A program made the position numbers and the translations under genes. A stretch of DNA of 64,000 nt from JAZDFC01 sp043808235 (GTDB taxonomy: Bacteria > Bacteroidota > Ignavibacteria > Ignavibacteriales > Melioribacteraceae), in contig JAZDFC010000061.1 in assembly GCA_043808235.1 (NCBI GenBank), forward strand, positions 1-64,000, in the 5' to 3' direction. Below the pieces are notes generated by a model. That model was not told the origin of the DNA, did no database searches, and was given only the letters and a program-made list of their open reading frames with translations. Each line of letters opens with the position of its first letter. Positions within the stretch are counted from its first letter, which is position 1. Shown in pieces: positions 56,301 to 63,176 of the stretch.

Positions 56301-56393
56301 TTCGATGCATCGAGCCTCTCAAGTGGAATGTACATTTACCAATTACGCATGAATGAGTTTGTGCAGACAAAGAAGATGATACTATTAAGGTGA
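53373..56393 (+). CDS. T9SS-secreted sortilin/BNR-type beta-propeller protein
   Basis: The 1006-residue product has a signal peptide (about 1-28) and a charged N-terminal stretch. About ten BNR/sortilin-like repeats follow across residues 130-800, each of the form STDGGxxW (KTTTGGTSW, KSTDGGVNW, KTTDGGTIW, QSIDGGANW). This VPS10-like propeller is found in surface glycosidases and adhesins. Near 815-900 lies a FN3-like domain common in this phylum (LTSFSGSVKDNSVLLKWTTATE, in pieces). The T9SS type A sorting domain ends the protein (NYPNPFNPTTKI, VFDVLGREINTL, KKMILLR). No catalytic residues can be assigned. It is monocistronic, between two related hairpins. Confidence 0.9.
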   Translation: MPVAVSRTIQAFIAVFLLVIISNLSFAQNLNRLNKNSSSTGKEASFYDVQKEMNDFWDSQNVKDGYVFENGIKSKMPNWKLYKRWEYYWEQRVDQKTGEFPTTTSVDEYQKYLKTHSNLKKTTANENWVNLGTNSSTGGYAGLGRINCIAFHPIDANTFWVGSPSGGIWKTTTGGTSWTILNNNQSVIGVSAIVIPSDYTTSNTIYIATGDRDGGSLSSLSGGQGADNASVGVLKSTDGGVNWNNTDLTYTASQKKLVYSLVIHPSNNSILFAATSDGIYKTTDGGTIWNRKNVNAWNDIEFKPGDPTIMYATNLINYGSTYMVRSTDSGETWSFFVVASSGRRGEIAVTPDDPNVVYLFAANSGGGVDGVYKSTDSGASFSKVNTNSVTEPGMLGYYTDGRAPATGQGSYDWCIAASPSDANTVFIGGITTWKSIDGGATWTANNNWTSSATYNISGKPIVHADKHTLVYQNSTTLFEGNDGGIYKTINGGTSWTDLSDGLVISQIYRIGVSQTDANVILTGLQDNGSKKYIGGSSTWFDATGGDGMECVIDFNNATSYMYATYHSGTIYRNSNGFSTTARTTISDNIGSTIADRTGAWVTPYIMDPTNSAILYAGYLKVWKTADRGNNWTAISQELSPSDKLRSLAIAPSNSNYLYAADRTNMWRTKDGGATNWSTITLPTTSNYVTYIAVKNNDPNTVWITYGGFTDGAKVYQSIDGGANWTNISTGLPNLPVMCIVQYKDLTDRNVLFVGTDVGVYIKDGANAWESYSTGLPNVVVTELEIYYASGTDKLRAGTYGRGLWETDINAPLPVELTSFSGSVKDNSVLLKWTTATEVANYGFEVERSEILNEVKNFNGTSWEKIGFVNGNGTSNSPKNYSYEDRDVQSGDYLYRLKQIDINGQYEYSETIEVFAESIPGRFALEQNYPNPFNPTTKIKYSIPEDGIVSIRVFDVLGREINTLVNQKQLKGDYSVEFDASSLSSGMYIYQLRMNEFVQTKKMILLR

Positions 56394-56408
56394 GTTTATA
56401 ATTAGTAC

Positions 56409-56454
56409 AAATGCCCAACTTCTCCGCCTGCTATATGTCAGAAGTTGGGCATTT
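56409..56454 (+). terminator. hairpin terminator, copy 2 of a paired element
   Basis: AAATGCCCAACTTCT (56409-56423) and AGAAGTTGGGCATTT (56440-56454) form a perfect 15-pair stem. The core GCCCAACTTCTCC and TGTCAGAAGTTGGGC are shared with the hairpin at 53156-53205, but loops and outer pairs differ. It lies 16 bases after the stop of the T9SS cargo gene. Confidence 0.8.
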
Positions 56455-56527
56455 CACCTAATAAAACTGAAAACTGATTGCTGAATACTTTAAACTGCCG
56501 ACTGCAAGCTGCTTGCTGCCTGCTTTT

Positions 56528-57145
56528 TTACCCGAAAAACAAACTCACATCCCCAGCACCTTCGCGAAGTACTTCCGGTTCATCGCTGCTGAAATCAATT
56601 ATACTCGAAGGCTTTCCGCTTACAGGTCCCGATGATAACATTAAATCAACATTGTAACTGAAGACGGTTCTAATTTCGAGCGGGTCAAAAAGTAAATCTC
56701 CCTTTCTTGTTGTTACGCTTGTGCTCATAATAGGGCGACCAAGTTCTCTTGTCAATGTGAGCGCAATTTCATGATCCGGTACGCGGATGCCGACTGTCTT
56801 TCTTTTCGTCCATAATTTCTTTGGAACCTCTCTGGCTGCGGGTAGAACAAATGTATATGGTCCCGGTAAAAGTTTTTTCATTACCTTGTACGCTTTGTCC
56901 GATACTTTTGCATATGTCGCTATGTCTTTCAAATCGGGACAGATAAAACTATACAGTTTTGTGCCTGACTCGTTTTTAATGTAATGGATTCTTTCTACTG
57001 CATCTTTATTGAAAATATCGCAGCCGAATCCGTAAACCGTATCGGTTGGATAAATTATCACTCCGCCTTCTTTTAATATCTCGATAGCGCGGTTAATATA
57101 ACGCATTTGAGGATTTACCGGGTGCAATTCGTAATATTCGAGCAT
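56528..57145 (-). CDS. tsaC: L-threonylcarbamoyladenylate synthase (Sua5/YciO/TsaC family)
   Basis: The 205-residue product matches the YrdC-like domain. IEILKEGGVIIYPTDTVYGFGCD begins the fold, with KLYSFICPDLKD, LLPGPYTFVLPA, KTVGIRVPDH and GRPIMSTS following. The enzyme makes threonylcarbamoyl-AMP from threonine, bicarbonate and ATP for the t6A37 tRNA modification. There is no Sua5 C-terminal domain, so it is the short TsaC/YciO form. YciO paralogues are hard to separate by eye, so the gene symbol is likely but not certain. Confidence 0.88.
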   Translation of the reverse strand: MLEYYELHPVNPQMRYINRAIEILKEGGVIIYPTDTVYGFGCDIFNKDAVERIHYIKNESGTKLYSFICPDLKDIATYAKVSDKAYKVMKKLLPGPYTFVLPAAREVPKKLWTKRKTVGIRVPDHEIALTLTRELGRPIMSTSVTTRKGDLLFDPLEIRTVFSYNVDLMLSSGPVSGKPSSIIDFSSDEPEVLREGAGDVSLFFG

Positions 57146-57334
57146 GTCAGATTCTCCGTTGTGTCTTTGGCAAAGGAAAGTTTTTGGTAATAATTGTTCG
57201 GCTATGTGTTTCTAAAAGAATTATTTGATATACACAACTGTAAATTAAAACTCTTACTGAAATAATCAACAGAAATCTATTTAAAAATAATTCCGGTAAT
57301 AAAACAATTCATGTGTCCCCGGGGAGTAAAATAT

Positions 57335-57585
57335 CAAAGCACAAAAGGCAAATAACAAACAAATCACAATTCACAAAATTCAAATGACAAACAAAAAACA
57401 AATGGAAAAGATAAATTCCAAAGCAACATTAACCGATTTGTATTTTGACAATTGTTTTTTTGAATTTTGTTTGTGTTTTGAAATTTGCTCTTTGCAATTT
57501 ATCCTCAGCAAGTGGATTTGAATATTATTTGAATTATGGGATTTGTCTTTTGTATTTTATATATGTGATTTGTTTTTAAAATCAA
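57335..57585. repeat. A-rich/T-rich inverted spacer repeat
   Basis: The left half (to about 57405) repeats words such as CAAATAACAAACAAATCACAA and CAAATGACAAAC. The right half (about 57437-57585) carries their complements, such as TTTGTTTGTG, GATTTGTCTTTTGT and GTGATTTGTTTTT. The arms pair imperfectly over more than 80 bases. The gap 57146-57613 holds no open frame worth calling; a 10-base palindrome TCCCCGGGGA lies at 57316-57325. Confidence 0.6.
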
Positions 57586-57613
57586 ATTAGCTCAAAATAA
57601 TTTTGATACGCCG

Positions 57614-58771
57614 ATGAAATTTTCTAAAATTCCCCGCCAGGTTGTTTTACTTGGTTTGATCAGCTTCTTTACGGATATCGCAAGCGAAATGCTTTACCCG
57701 GTTGTGCCGATATTTCTTACCGCCTCACTTGGCGCTTCGATGGCTATGGTGGGAGTAATTGAAGGGATTGCCGAAGTGACTGCGGGATTTTTGAAAGGTT
57801 ATTTCGGTGTATTGTCTGATAAGTTGCGGAAGCGTTCCCTGTTCATTCAATTAGGTTACGGACTTTCCGCAATCGTAAAACCACTGCCGGGATTTTTCCC
57901 GTATATCTCAACCGTAGTTGTATCGCGAGTTGTGGATAGAATCGGGAAAGGCATTCGAACTGCGCCGCGCGATGCTTTGCTTGCAAGTAATGCAAATGGA
58001 AATTCCGGCGCTGTGTTCGGCTTTCACCGTGGAATGGATACTCTCGGCGCTATGACGGGTCCGTTGGTTGCTCTGCTTCTTCTCTATTTGTATCCCGGCA
58101 ATTATTCGCTGATATTTTTCGCTGTTATTCCGCCTTCGATATTTGCAATAATTTGTACATGGTTCGTAAAAGATCCGGCAGGTATAAAAACCAAAAATAA
58201 ATTCGCAGGTTATAAAAACTTTTGGAAAACAGCGCCAGCTCAATTCAAAGTCCTCCTCGCTTTTGTAACGATGTTTTCACTTGTTAATAGCAGTGATGTG
58301 TTTCTGATTTTAAAATCGAGGAATATTTCCAACTCCGATTCAACCGCCATATTCGGATATGTCTTCTATAATTTTATTTACGCATTTTCATCTTACCCAA
58401 TTGGGATAATCTCCGACAAATACGGGAAGAAGAAAATTTTCATCACCGGACTTTTCATATTCTCAATCGTTTATTTTGGATTCGCATTCAACCAAAGCAT
58501 GCCTGTAGTTTGGATCTTATTTGCTTTATACGGGATTTACGCAGCATCAACTGAAGGCGTGACGAAAGCATGGGTTTCGGATTTGATTCCCGATGAATAC
58601 CGCGGGAGCGCAATTGGTTTATTAACAACTCTTTCAAGTCTTGCGGTGATGATTAGTTCGGTACTAACCGGAATTTTATGGGATAATTTCGGCGCGCAGA
58701 TTCCTTTTTTAATTTCTTCGGTAGTCACACTTTTGGTAGCGATAGGTTTAATTCTCTTCAACTGGAAATAA
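57614..58771 (+). CDS. MFS transporter
   Basis: The 385-residue product has 12 predicted membrane helices. The N-terminal MFS pattern DIASEMLYPVVPIFL is typical of a subgroup of DHA-like transporters in Bacteroidetes. The conserved loop 2-3 motif appears as GVLSDKLRKRSLF (about 68-80), and its C-half counterpart as GIISDKYGKKKIF (about 270). RIGKGIRTAPRDALLA (about 112-127) also marks this branch. The substrate is unknown. No ribosome binding site is evident before the ATG. It stands alone between two repeat-containing gaps. Confidence 0.9.
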   Translation: MKFSKIPRQVVLLGLISFFTDIASEMLYPVVPIFLTASLGASMAMVGVIEGIAEVTAGFLKGYFGVLSDKLRKRSLFIQLGYGLSAIVKPLPGFFPYISTVVVSRVVDRIGKGIRTAPRDALLASNANGNSGAVFGFHRGMDTLGAMTGPLVALLLLYLYPGNYSLIFFAVIPPSIFAIICTWFVKDPAGIKTKNKFAGYKNFWKTAPAQFKVLLAFVTMFSLVNSSDVFLILKSRNISNSDSTAIFGYVFYNFIYAFSSYPIGIISDKYGKKKIFITGLFIFSIVYFGFAFNQSMPVVWILFALYGIYAASTEGVTKAWVSDLIPDEYRGSAIGLLTTLSSLAVMISSVLTGILWDNFGAQIPFLISSVVTLLVAIGLILFNWK

Positions 58772-58884
58772 TTTTTATTTCGCTCCTGTACCGTTGGGGG
58801 ATGTCGCATAATCACCGTTGGCATGACTCCGCCACGGGATTTTACTTATACTATAGTTTTGATCGAGCCATAAATATTATGTCC

Positions 58885-59053
58885 CCCGACAAGCAATGCT
58901 GTCAACTTAAGAGGAATCGCGTAGAGTAATCGAAAAAATGGGACACAGATTTTTATGATATTTATGATCCGAGAAGATAATTTGAATAAATCATATACGA
59001 TCATAATGATCCGCGTTCTATTAATTGTTAAGTTGACAGCATTACCCGACAAG
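58885..59053. mobile_element. MITE-like element with terminal inverted repeats and 9-bp target duplication
   Basis: AATGCTGTCAACTTAA (58895-58910) and TTAAGTTGACAGCATT (59028-59043) are perfect 16-base terminal inverted repeats. One base outside each is the direct repeat CCCGACAAG (58885-58893 and 59045-59053), as expected for a 9-base target duplication. The 151-base element has no coding capacity. Its interior folds again: GGACACAGATTTTTATGAT near 58940 against a complementary arm ending in CGCGTTC near 59018. It lies between the MFS and queC genes, where the remaining 526 bases hold nothing else I can support. Confidence 0.7.
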
Positions 59054-59297
59054 TCAGATCAAGCTCTACCAGGACAATTTATAATCAATCCAATCGTTAA
59101 AGAATCGAATAATTCATTTCTATTCCGGAGGGATAAAATATTTTTAGAAAATCAAATCCAATATTCATGTCAAGTCCTATCGGGACGCAATAGAAAAGTG
59201 TATCATGGACAGTTATGGAAATAATGAAGGCTTAAGTTCTCCGTGTTCACTTTGACGGGCTATTTTAGTATTTTTCTCTCAATAAATTTGATAATAG

Positions 59298-59987
59298 ATG
59301 AGTGATAAACAATTAGCCGTTGTTGCATTAAGCGGCGGACTCGATAGCTGCGTTACCACCGCAATCGCATTGCAGCAATACGATGTAGCGGTTGTTCATA
59401 TTAATTACGGGCAGCGCACAGAGAACCGCGAGCTATCGGCGTTTCATAATATTGCAGATTATTACGGAATCGAGAAAAAATTAGTTATCGACTTTGCGCA
59501 TTTGAACCGGATAGGCGGTTCATCGCTGACAGATAAATCGATTGAAGTAACTAAGGCTGATCTCGGGAATAAAGAAATTCCAAACTCGTATGTGCCATTC
59601 CGTAATGCACACATTTTAACTGCATGTGTTAGCTGGGCTGAGGTTATTGGAGCGAATGCAATTTTTATCGGCGCGGTTTACGAGGATGCATCGGGGTACC
59701 CCGACTGCAGGCCAAAATTTTTTAAAGCATTTGAAAAAGCTGTTGAGCTCGGCACCAAACCTGAAACGAAAATTAAAATACTAACGCCGATCATCAATAT
59801 GAAGAAATCGGAAATAGTATTAAAAGGAATGGAACTTAAAGCACCGTTGCATTTGACATGGTCGTGTTACCAAAATGAAGACGAAGCATGCGGCGTTTGC
59901 GATAGCTGCGCTTTCCGCCTCCGCGGTTTCCAGCAAGCGGGTGTTGAAGACCCGATAAAGTACCGGGAAAGACCTGAGTATATTTAA
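59298..59987 (+). CDS. queC: 7-cyano-7-deazaguanine synthase QueC
   Basis: QueC makes preQ0 from carboxy-deazaguanine with ammonia and ATP, in the queuosine pathway. The 229-residue protein has the PP-loop SGGLDS at residues 12-17. FRNAHILTACVSWAEV and GAVYEDASGYPDCRP are also family segments. The zinc site has four Cys at CYQNEDEACGVCDSCAFR (about 193-210). It is complete and canonical, not one of the QueC-like defence enzymes. queF, its pathway partner, lies 2.7 kb downstream, separated by three unrelated genes. No preQ1 riboswitch was recognised upstream. Confidence 0.96.
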   Translation: MSDKQLAVVALSGGLDSCVTTAIALQQYDVAVVHINYGQRTENRELSAFHNIADYYGIEKKLVIDFAHLNRIGGSSLTDKSIEVTKADLGNKEIPNSYVPFRNAHILTACVSWAEVIGANAIFIGAVYEDASGYPDCRPKFFKAFEKAVELGTKPETKIKILTPIINMKKSEIVLKGMELKAPLHLTWSCYQNEDEACGVCDSCAFRLRGFQQAGVEDPIKYRERPEYI

Positions 59988-60021
59988 TGGAGAATGAAAA
60001 TTTGTATTGTGAGTTTATTGG

Positions 60022-60957
60022 ATGAGTTACGAAAAGAAAATGTTGGATGAATACAATATGCCTTCGCGAAAGGCAGTGGAAGATGCATTATTAAAATCGT
60101 TATTCAAACACAATGGGACAATTAAGGAATTTGGGGCCGAAGAGGAAATTGTTGATGAGCTTGCAGATGATTTTGAGCTAAGTACCCAACAGAGGGAAGC
60201 ATATCTAGAAACGATTTATCGGAAAGAAAACAGAATTAAAAAATCCTATCTCTGGCATAGATTACTTTTTAGAGCCGCTGATTCATTATCGGGAGAAAAG
60301 TTAATTTCAAGACCGACCGAGACAATTAAATTGACTAATAAAAGAGAGTGGATGCTAACGGAGAAAGGATATGATAAATTGTTGCATATCTTAAAAATCC
60401 CGAAGGAAGAAAAAAAGATTTTATCGACCAAATCTTTCGAAGTTCAGAAAGTCGTTAATAAGTTGAAGATTACTGCCCGACCTAAAAATTATAATCCGTT
60501 TGATAAAGAAAAAAGGACGGCAAAAAGTAGTAGAGAAATTTCAGTTAGAACACGTGGATTTCGTCAGGCGGTTATCGAATCATATGATTATAAATGTGCC
60601 ATATGCGGATTGAAGTTGGCTTCTCCCGATAATTTGTATTGGGAAGTTGAAGCAGCTCATATTGTGCCGCATCGTGCAAAAGGAAAGGATGATATATGGA
60701 ATGGAATTTCACTTTGCAGATTGCACCATTGGGCATTTGATGTAGGATGGGTTTCGCTAAATGAAAATTATGTTGTCTTAATCTCCCCGAAATTCAACTC
60801 TCTTTCTTGGGAATTTGGTAGCATAGACAGTTATCGATTTCTTGAATCACTGAAAGATAATGATAAGCGGATTTTACTTCCTGCGAATTCAGAAATTTAT
60901 CCACATCAAAATTCAATTAAATGGCATTATGAAAATATTTTTGTCAGTAATTGTTAA
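60022..60957 (+). CDS. HNH endonuclease with winged-helix-like N-terminal domain
   Basis: The C-terminal part (about 190-250) is an HNH nuclease: CAICGL, the AAHIVPH His pair, and GISLCRLHHWAFD with zinc-binding Cys. After it comes a short beta-rich tail. Residues 1-130 form a helical domain of the Mrr-N or winged-helix type (YNMPSRKAVEDALLKSLF, LLFRAADSL, YDKLLHIL), often fused to restriction nucleases. A modification-dependent or type II/IV restriction role is likely. No methyltransferase gene is nearby. It lies 34 bases after queC and 15 bases before the next nuclease-like gene, in an AT-richer stretch, which suggests acquisition. Confidence 0.83.
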   Translation: MSYEKKMLDEYNMPSRKAVEDALLKSLFKHNGTIKEFGAEEEIVDELADDFELSTQQREAYLETIYRKENRIKKSYLWHRLLFRAADSLSGEKLISRPTETIKLTNKREWMLTEKGYDKLLHILKIPKEEKKILSTKSFEVQKVVNKLKITARPKNYNPFDKEKRTAKSSREISVRTRGFRQAVIESYDYKCAICGLKLASPDNLYWEVEAAHIVPHRAKGKDDIWNGISLCRLHHWAFDVGWVSLNENYVVLISPKFNSLSWEFGSIDSYRFLESLKDNDKRILLPANSEIYPHQNSIKWHYENIFVSNC

Positions 60958-60972
60958 TTAAAGGGATTAATC

Positions 60973-61740
60973 TTGAAGAAAGTTGAGTTTAAAAAAGTTA
61001 TTGATTTTGTTGACAAAAACATGATGTTGTTTTATAGTACTTTGGAAGATGAAGTTCGAAAAATTGATTTCTTTGAAAATTTACTAAGTATAAATCCATA
61101 TCTGTTGGGAATTAGAAATATTAACACCACTGGTGATTTTTTTGAGTATATACTTAATTCACATTTATCAATATTGGAAAATACTTTACTTGACGATTTT
61201 TTGAAGCGTATTGCGGTATTTGTTTGTGAGAATACTTATAAAATAAAAATGAAATCTGTGAGAGGAATCGATTTAGAGCTTAGAAAAGATAACAACACAT
61301 ACTTAGTAAGTATAATTTCGAATGCCAATATTGATAATTCAATAAGAATAAAAGAAATCCGGAAGTCTTTCAAAGAGGAAACTAAAAGGCTGATTGGTAG
61401 CACCAGGAATGGAAATATCAAATGTATTATCGGTTTTTGCTATGGTAGAATTAAATGGGCTTCCAAAAGCGATTTTATAGAAGTTGCCGGTCAAGAGTTT
61501 TGGGAATTTATATCGGGTGATAGCGAATTGTACACAAAAGTATTTTTACTTTTGAAGCAAAAAGCCAACGAAAAGAACAAAAATTTCATTAATGAATACA
61601 ATAGAAAATTGAATTTACTTGTACTTCCATTTGCAGATGAATTTTGTGTAAAAGGAAAGATTGATTGGGAAAAACTCGTGAGATATAATTCACAGAATGA
61701 AAAAATGAAAATAAAATTATCATTAAAAAATAAATATTAG
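60973..61740 (+). CDS. PmeII-type restriction endonuclease homologue, predicted inactive
   Basis: The last 85 residues match what I recall of the PmeII family: VAGQEFWEFISGDSELYTKV (171-190), AADEFC-type FADEFCVKG and KIDWEKLVRYNS. The core reads GIDLELRKDNNTYLVSIISNANIDNS (98-123). In PmeII-like enzymes the strand after the Asp carries Lys-Ser-Gly (IKSG), completing PD-(D/E)XK. Here it is IISN, so the catalytic lysine seems missing. The gene is strongly AT-rich and has a TTG start with AAAGGG upstream. Its TAG stop is the first three bases of a repeat shared with the queF leader. No cognate methylase is seen. Confidence 0.6.
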   Translation: MKKVEFKKVIDFVDKNMMLFYSTLEDEVRKIDFFENLLSINPYLLGIRNINTTGDFFEYILNSHLSILENTLLDDFLKRIAVFVCENTYKIKMKSVRGIDLELRKDNNTYLVSIISNANIDNSIRIKEIRKSFKEETKRLIGSTRNGNIKCIIGFCYGRIKWASKSDFIEVAGQEFWEFISGDSELYTKVFLLLKQKANEKNKNFINEYNRKLNLLVLPFADEFCVKGKIDWEKLVRYNSQNEKMKIKLSLKNKY

Positions 61741-61775
61741 CGAGCAAATAAATTGATCAAAGGAATTATAATGAC
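61738..61775 (+). repeat. direct repeat, copy A (duplicated queF leader)
   Basis: Thirty-eight bases beginning TAGCGAGCAA and ending in an ATGAC start region match copy B (62621-62658) at 35 positions. The AAAGGAATTATAATG ribosome-binding and start segment is identical. After the ATG this copy reads MTSNQKL, resembling the QueF start MTNKQKL, and stops after 17 codons. It lies before the FISUMP gene and supplies the stop codon of the PmeII-like gene. Confidence 0.85.
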
Positions 61776-61846
61776 GAGTAATCAGAAGTTAGTGGTTACT
61801 ATTTCCGTTATCACTTTTCACTAATTGCATAAATGGAGAAAAAGAA

Positions 61847-62602
61847 ATGAAATCACTTATTGGTCTTTTATTTTTGTTTTCGGGAGTAATTTGTTATTCG
61901 CAAACCATAATGAACATTTACGAAAAAGATGGAAAGGTAACTAAAATTCCCACCGATAGAATCGAGAAGATTACATATGAAGGTAACACTGTTCCGGTTA
62001 GCCAAAACACGGTTACGGATGCAGATGGAAATGTTTATCAAACAATAACAATCGGTAATCAAGTATGGATGGCTGAGAATCTTAAAACCACAAGATATAA
62101 CGACGGAACTCCAATAAAAGAACAAAGGGATTTTGATGCATGGCAAAAAGAAAAAACAGGAGCCTATTGTTGGGTAATGAACAATCAAGATACAAAAAAT
62201 GTTTATGGTGCATTGTATAATTGGCATGCCGTAAACACCGGAAAACTCTGCCCCAAAGGCTGGCATGTGCCCACTAAACAAGAATGGGAGATGCTTAACA
62301 GTTATCTTGGATCCCGCGAATCAGCCGCACAAATGAAAGAAGTTGGAACTACTTATTGGAGAACTTCGCCGGCAAATGTTACAAATAAAACAGGCTTTAC
62401 AGCAAGACCTGCCGGTAAAAGATTTCATGCTACCGGCAAATTTGAAGAAATAGGGAAAATGGCTATTTGGTGGGCGGCAACATCGGCAAATGCCGGCAAC
62501 GCGCATTTTGCCGTAATGTATGATAATTCCGCCGCAATGAACACCGATAATCACTCTTTAAGCAAGGAATCGGGTTTTTCTGTCCGCTGCATAAGAGACT
62601 AA
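61847..62602 (+). CDS. FISUMP domain secreted protein
   Basis: The 251-residue product has a signal peptide (about 1-18). A FISUMP domain (Fibrobacter succinogenes major paralogous domain) spans 60-251: DADGNVYQTITIGNQVWMAENL, YGALYNWHAV, LCPKGWHVPTKQEW, GFTARPAGKR, WWAATSANAGN and the final GFSVRCIRD. Such proteins are surface or periplasmic lipoprotein-like domains of unknown function, numerous in Bacteroidetes and Fibrobacteres. No lipobox is seen. It is bracketed by the two copies of the queF-leader repeat, so it was probably inserted there. Confidence 0.92.
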   Translation: MKSLIGLLFLFSGVICYSQTIMNIYEKDGKVTKIPTDRIEKITYEGNTVPVSQNTVTDADGNVYQTITIGNQVWMAENLKTTRYNDGTPIKEQRDFDAWQKEKTGAYCWVMNNQDTKNVYGALYNWHAVNTGKLCPKGWHVPTKQEWEMLNSYLGSRESAAQMKEVGTTYWRTSPANVTNKTGFTARPAGKRFHATGKFEEIGKMAIWWAATSANAGNAHFAVMYDNSAAMNTDNHSLSKESGFSVRCIRD

Positions 62603-62620
62603 TAAGTTTTTAAAATTTTA

Positions 62621-62658
62621 TAGCGAGCAACCAAATTGATTAAAGGAATTATAATGAC
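62621..62658 (+). repeat. direct repeat, copy B (queF leader)
   Basis: This copy contains the ribosome binding site AAGGA and the ATG of queF, so it is taken as the original. It matches copy A (61738-61775) at 35 of 38 positions. Confidence 0.85.
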
Positions 62659-63109
62659 CAACAAACAAAAACTTCTCGAAGTCTTTGAGAATGCATACCC
62701 TGAACGGGATTACTGGGTAACCCATATTGCGCCGGAGTTTACTTCCGTTTGTCCCAAAACCAGTCAACCGGATTACGCAACTATTACGCTCAAATATATT
62801 CCCGACCAGCTTTGTATCGAGTTGAAGTCGTACAAATTTTATTTGCAGTCTTACCGCAATGAGGGAATCTATTTCGAGAGTGTTACAAATAAAATTCTTG
62901 ACGACCTCGTTGAAGTATGCAAGCCGCGTTATATGAAATTAATCGCAGAGTTTAATCCTCGCGGCGGAATATCGTCGGTAATAGAAGCTGAATATGAAAG
63001 TGAAGAATACAAAGACCGCTTCCTCGATGAATTCGACGAAGAATTTGAAGATGACGAATACGACGATCTCGAAGATGAATTTGGCGAAGAAGACAAAGGA
63101 AAATTTTAA
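62654..63109 (+). CDS. queF: NADPH-dependent 7-cyano-7-deazaguanine reductase QueF (short form)
   Basis: QueF reduces the nitrile of preQ0 to preQ1. The 151-residue short-type enzyme has the catalytic Cys33 in FTSVCPKTSQPD and its Asp40 partner. ELKSYKFYLQSYRNEGIYFE (NADPH/substrate loop) and FNPRGGIS follow. Family members usually end soon after that. Here the last 35 residues form an extra, very acidic tail (EFDEEFEDDEYDDLEDEFGEED). I chose ATG 62654, because AAGGA precedes it. It probably once followed queC directly. Confidence 0.94.
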   Translation: MTNKQKLLEVFENAYPERDYWVTHIAPEFTSVCPKTSQPDYATITLKYIPDQLCIELKSYKFYLQSYRNEGIYFESVTNKILDDLVEVCKPRYMKLIAEFNPRGGISSVIEAEYESEEYKDRFLDEFDEEFEDDEYDDLEDEFGEEDKGKF

Positions 63110-63176
63110 TAAACTTGTAGATTGCGATCCGATATGGTTGAATGCAATTTAAAATTATAAACATCATGGGGTAAAA

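Noticed and set aside
58955..59224. 89-codon open frame in the MFS-queC gap
   Set aside because: It runs through the MITE-like element and its inverted repeat; composition is repeat-derived and no domain is visible.
59225..59297. preQ1 riboswitch before queC
   Set aside because: No conserved aptamer core or terminator hairpin could be found in the short leader.
59298..59987. QueC as part of a CBASS or DNA deazaguanine-modification (dpd) cluster
   Set aside because: The protein is canonical QueC with its full zinc site, queF is nearby, and no dpd or CD-NTase genes are present.
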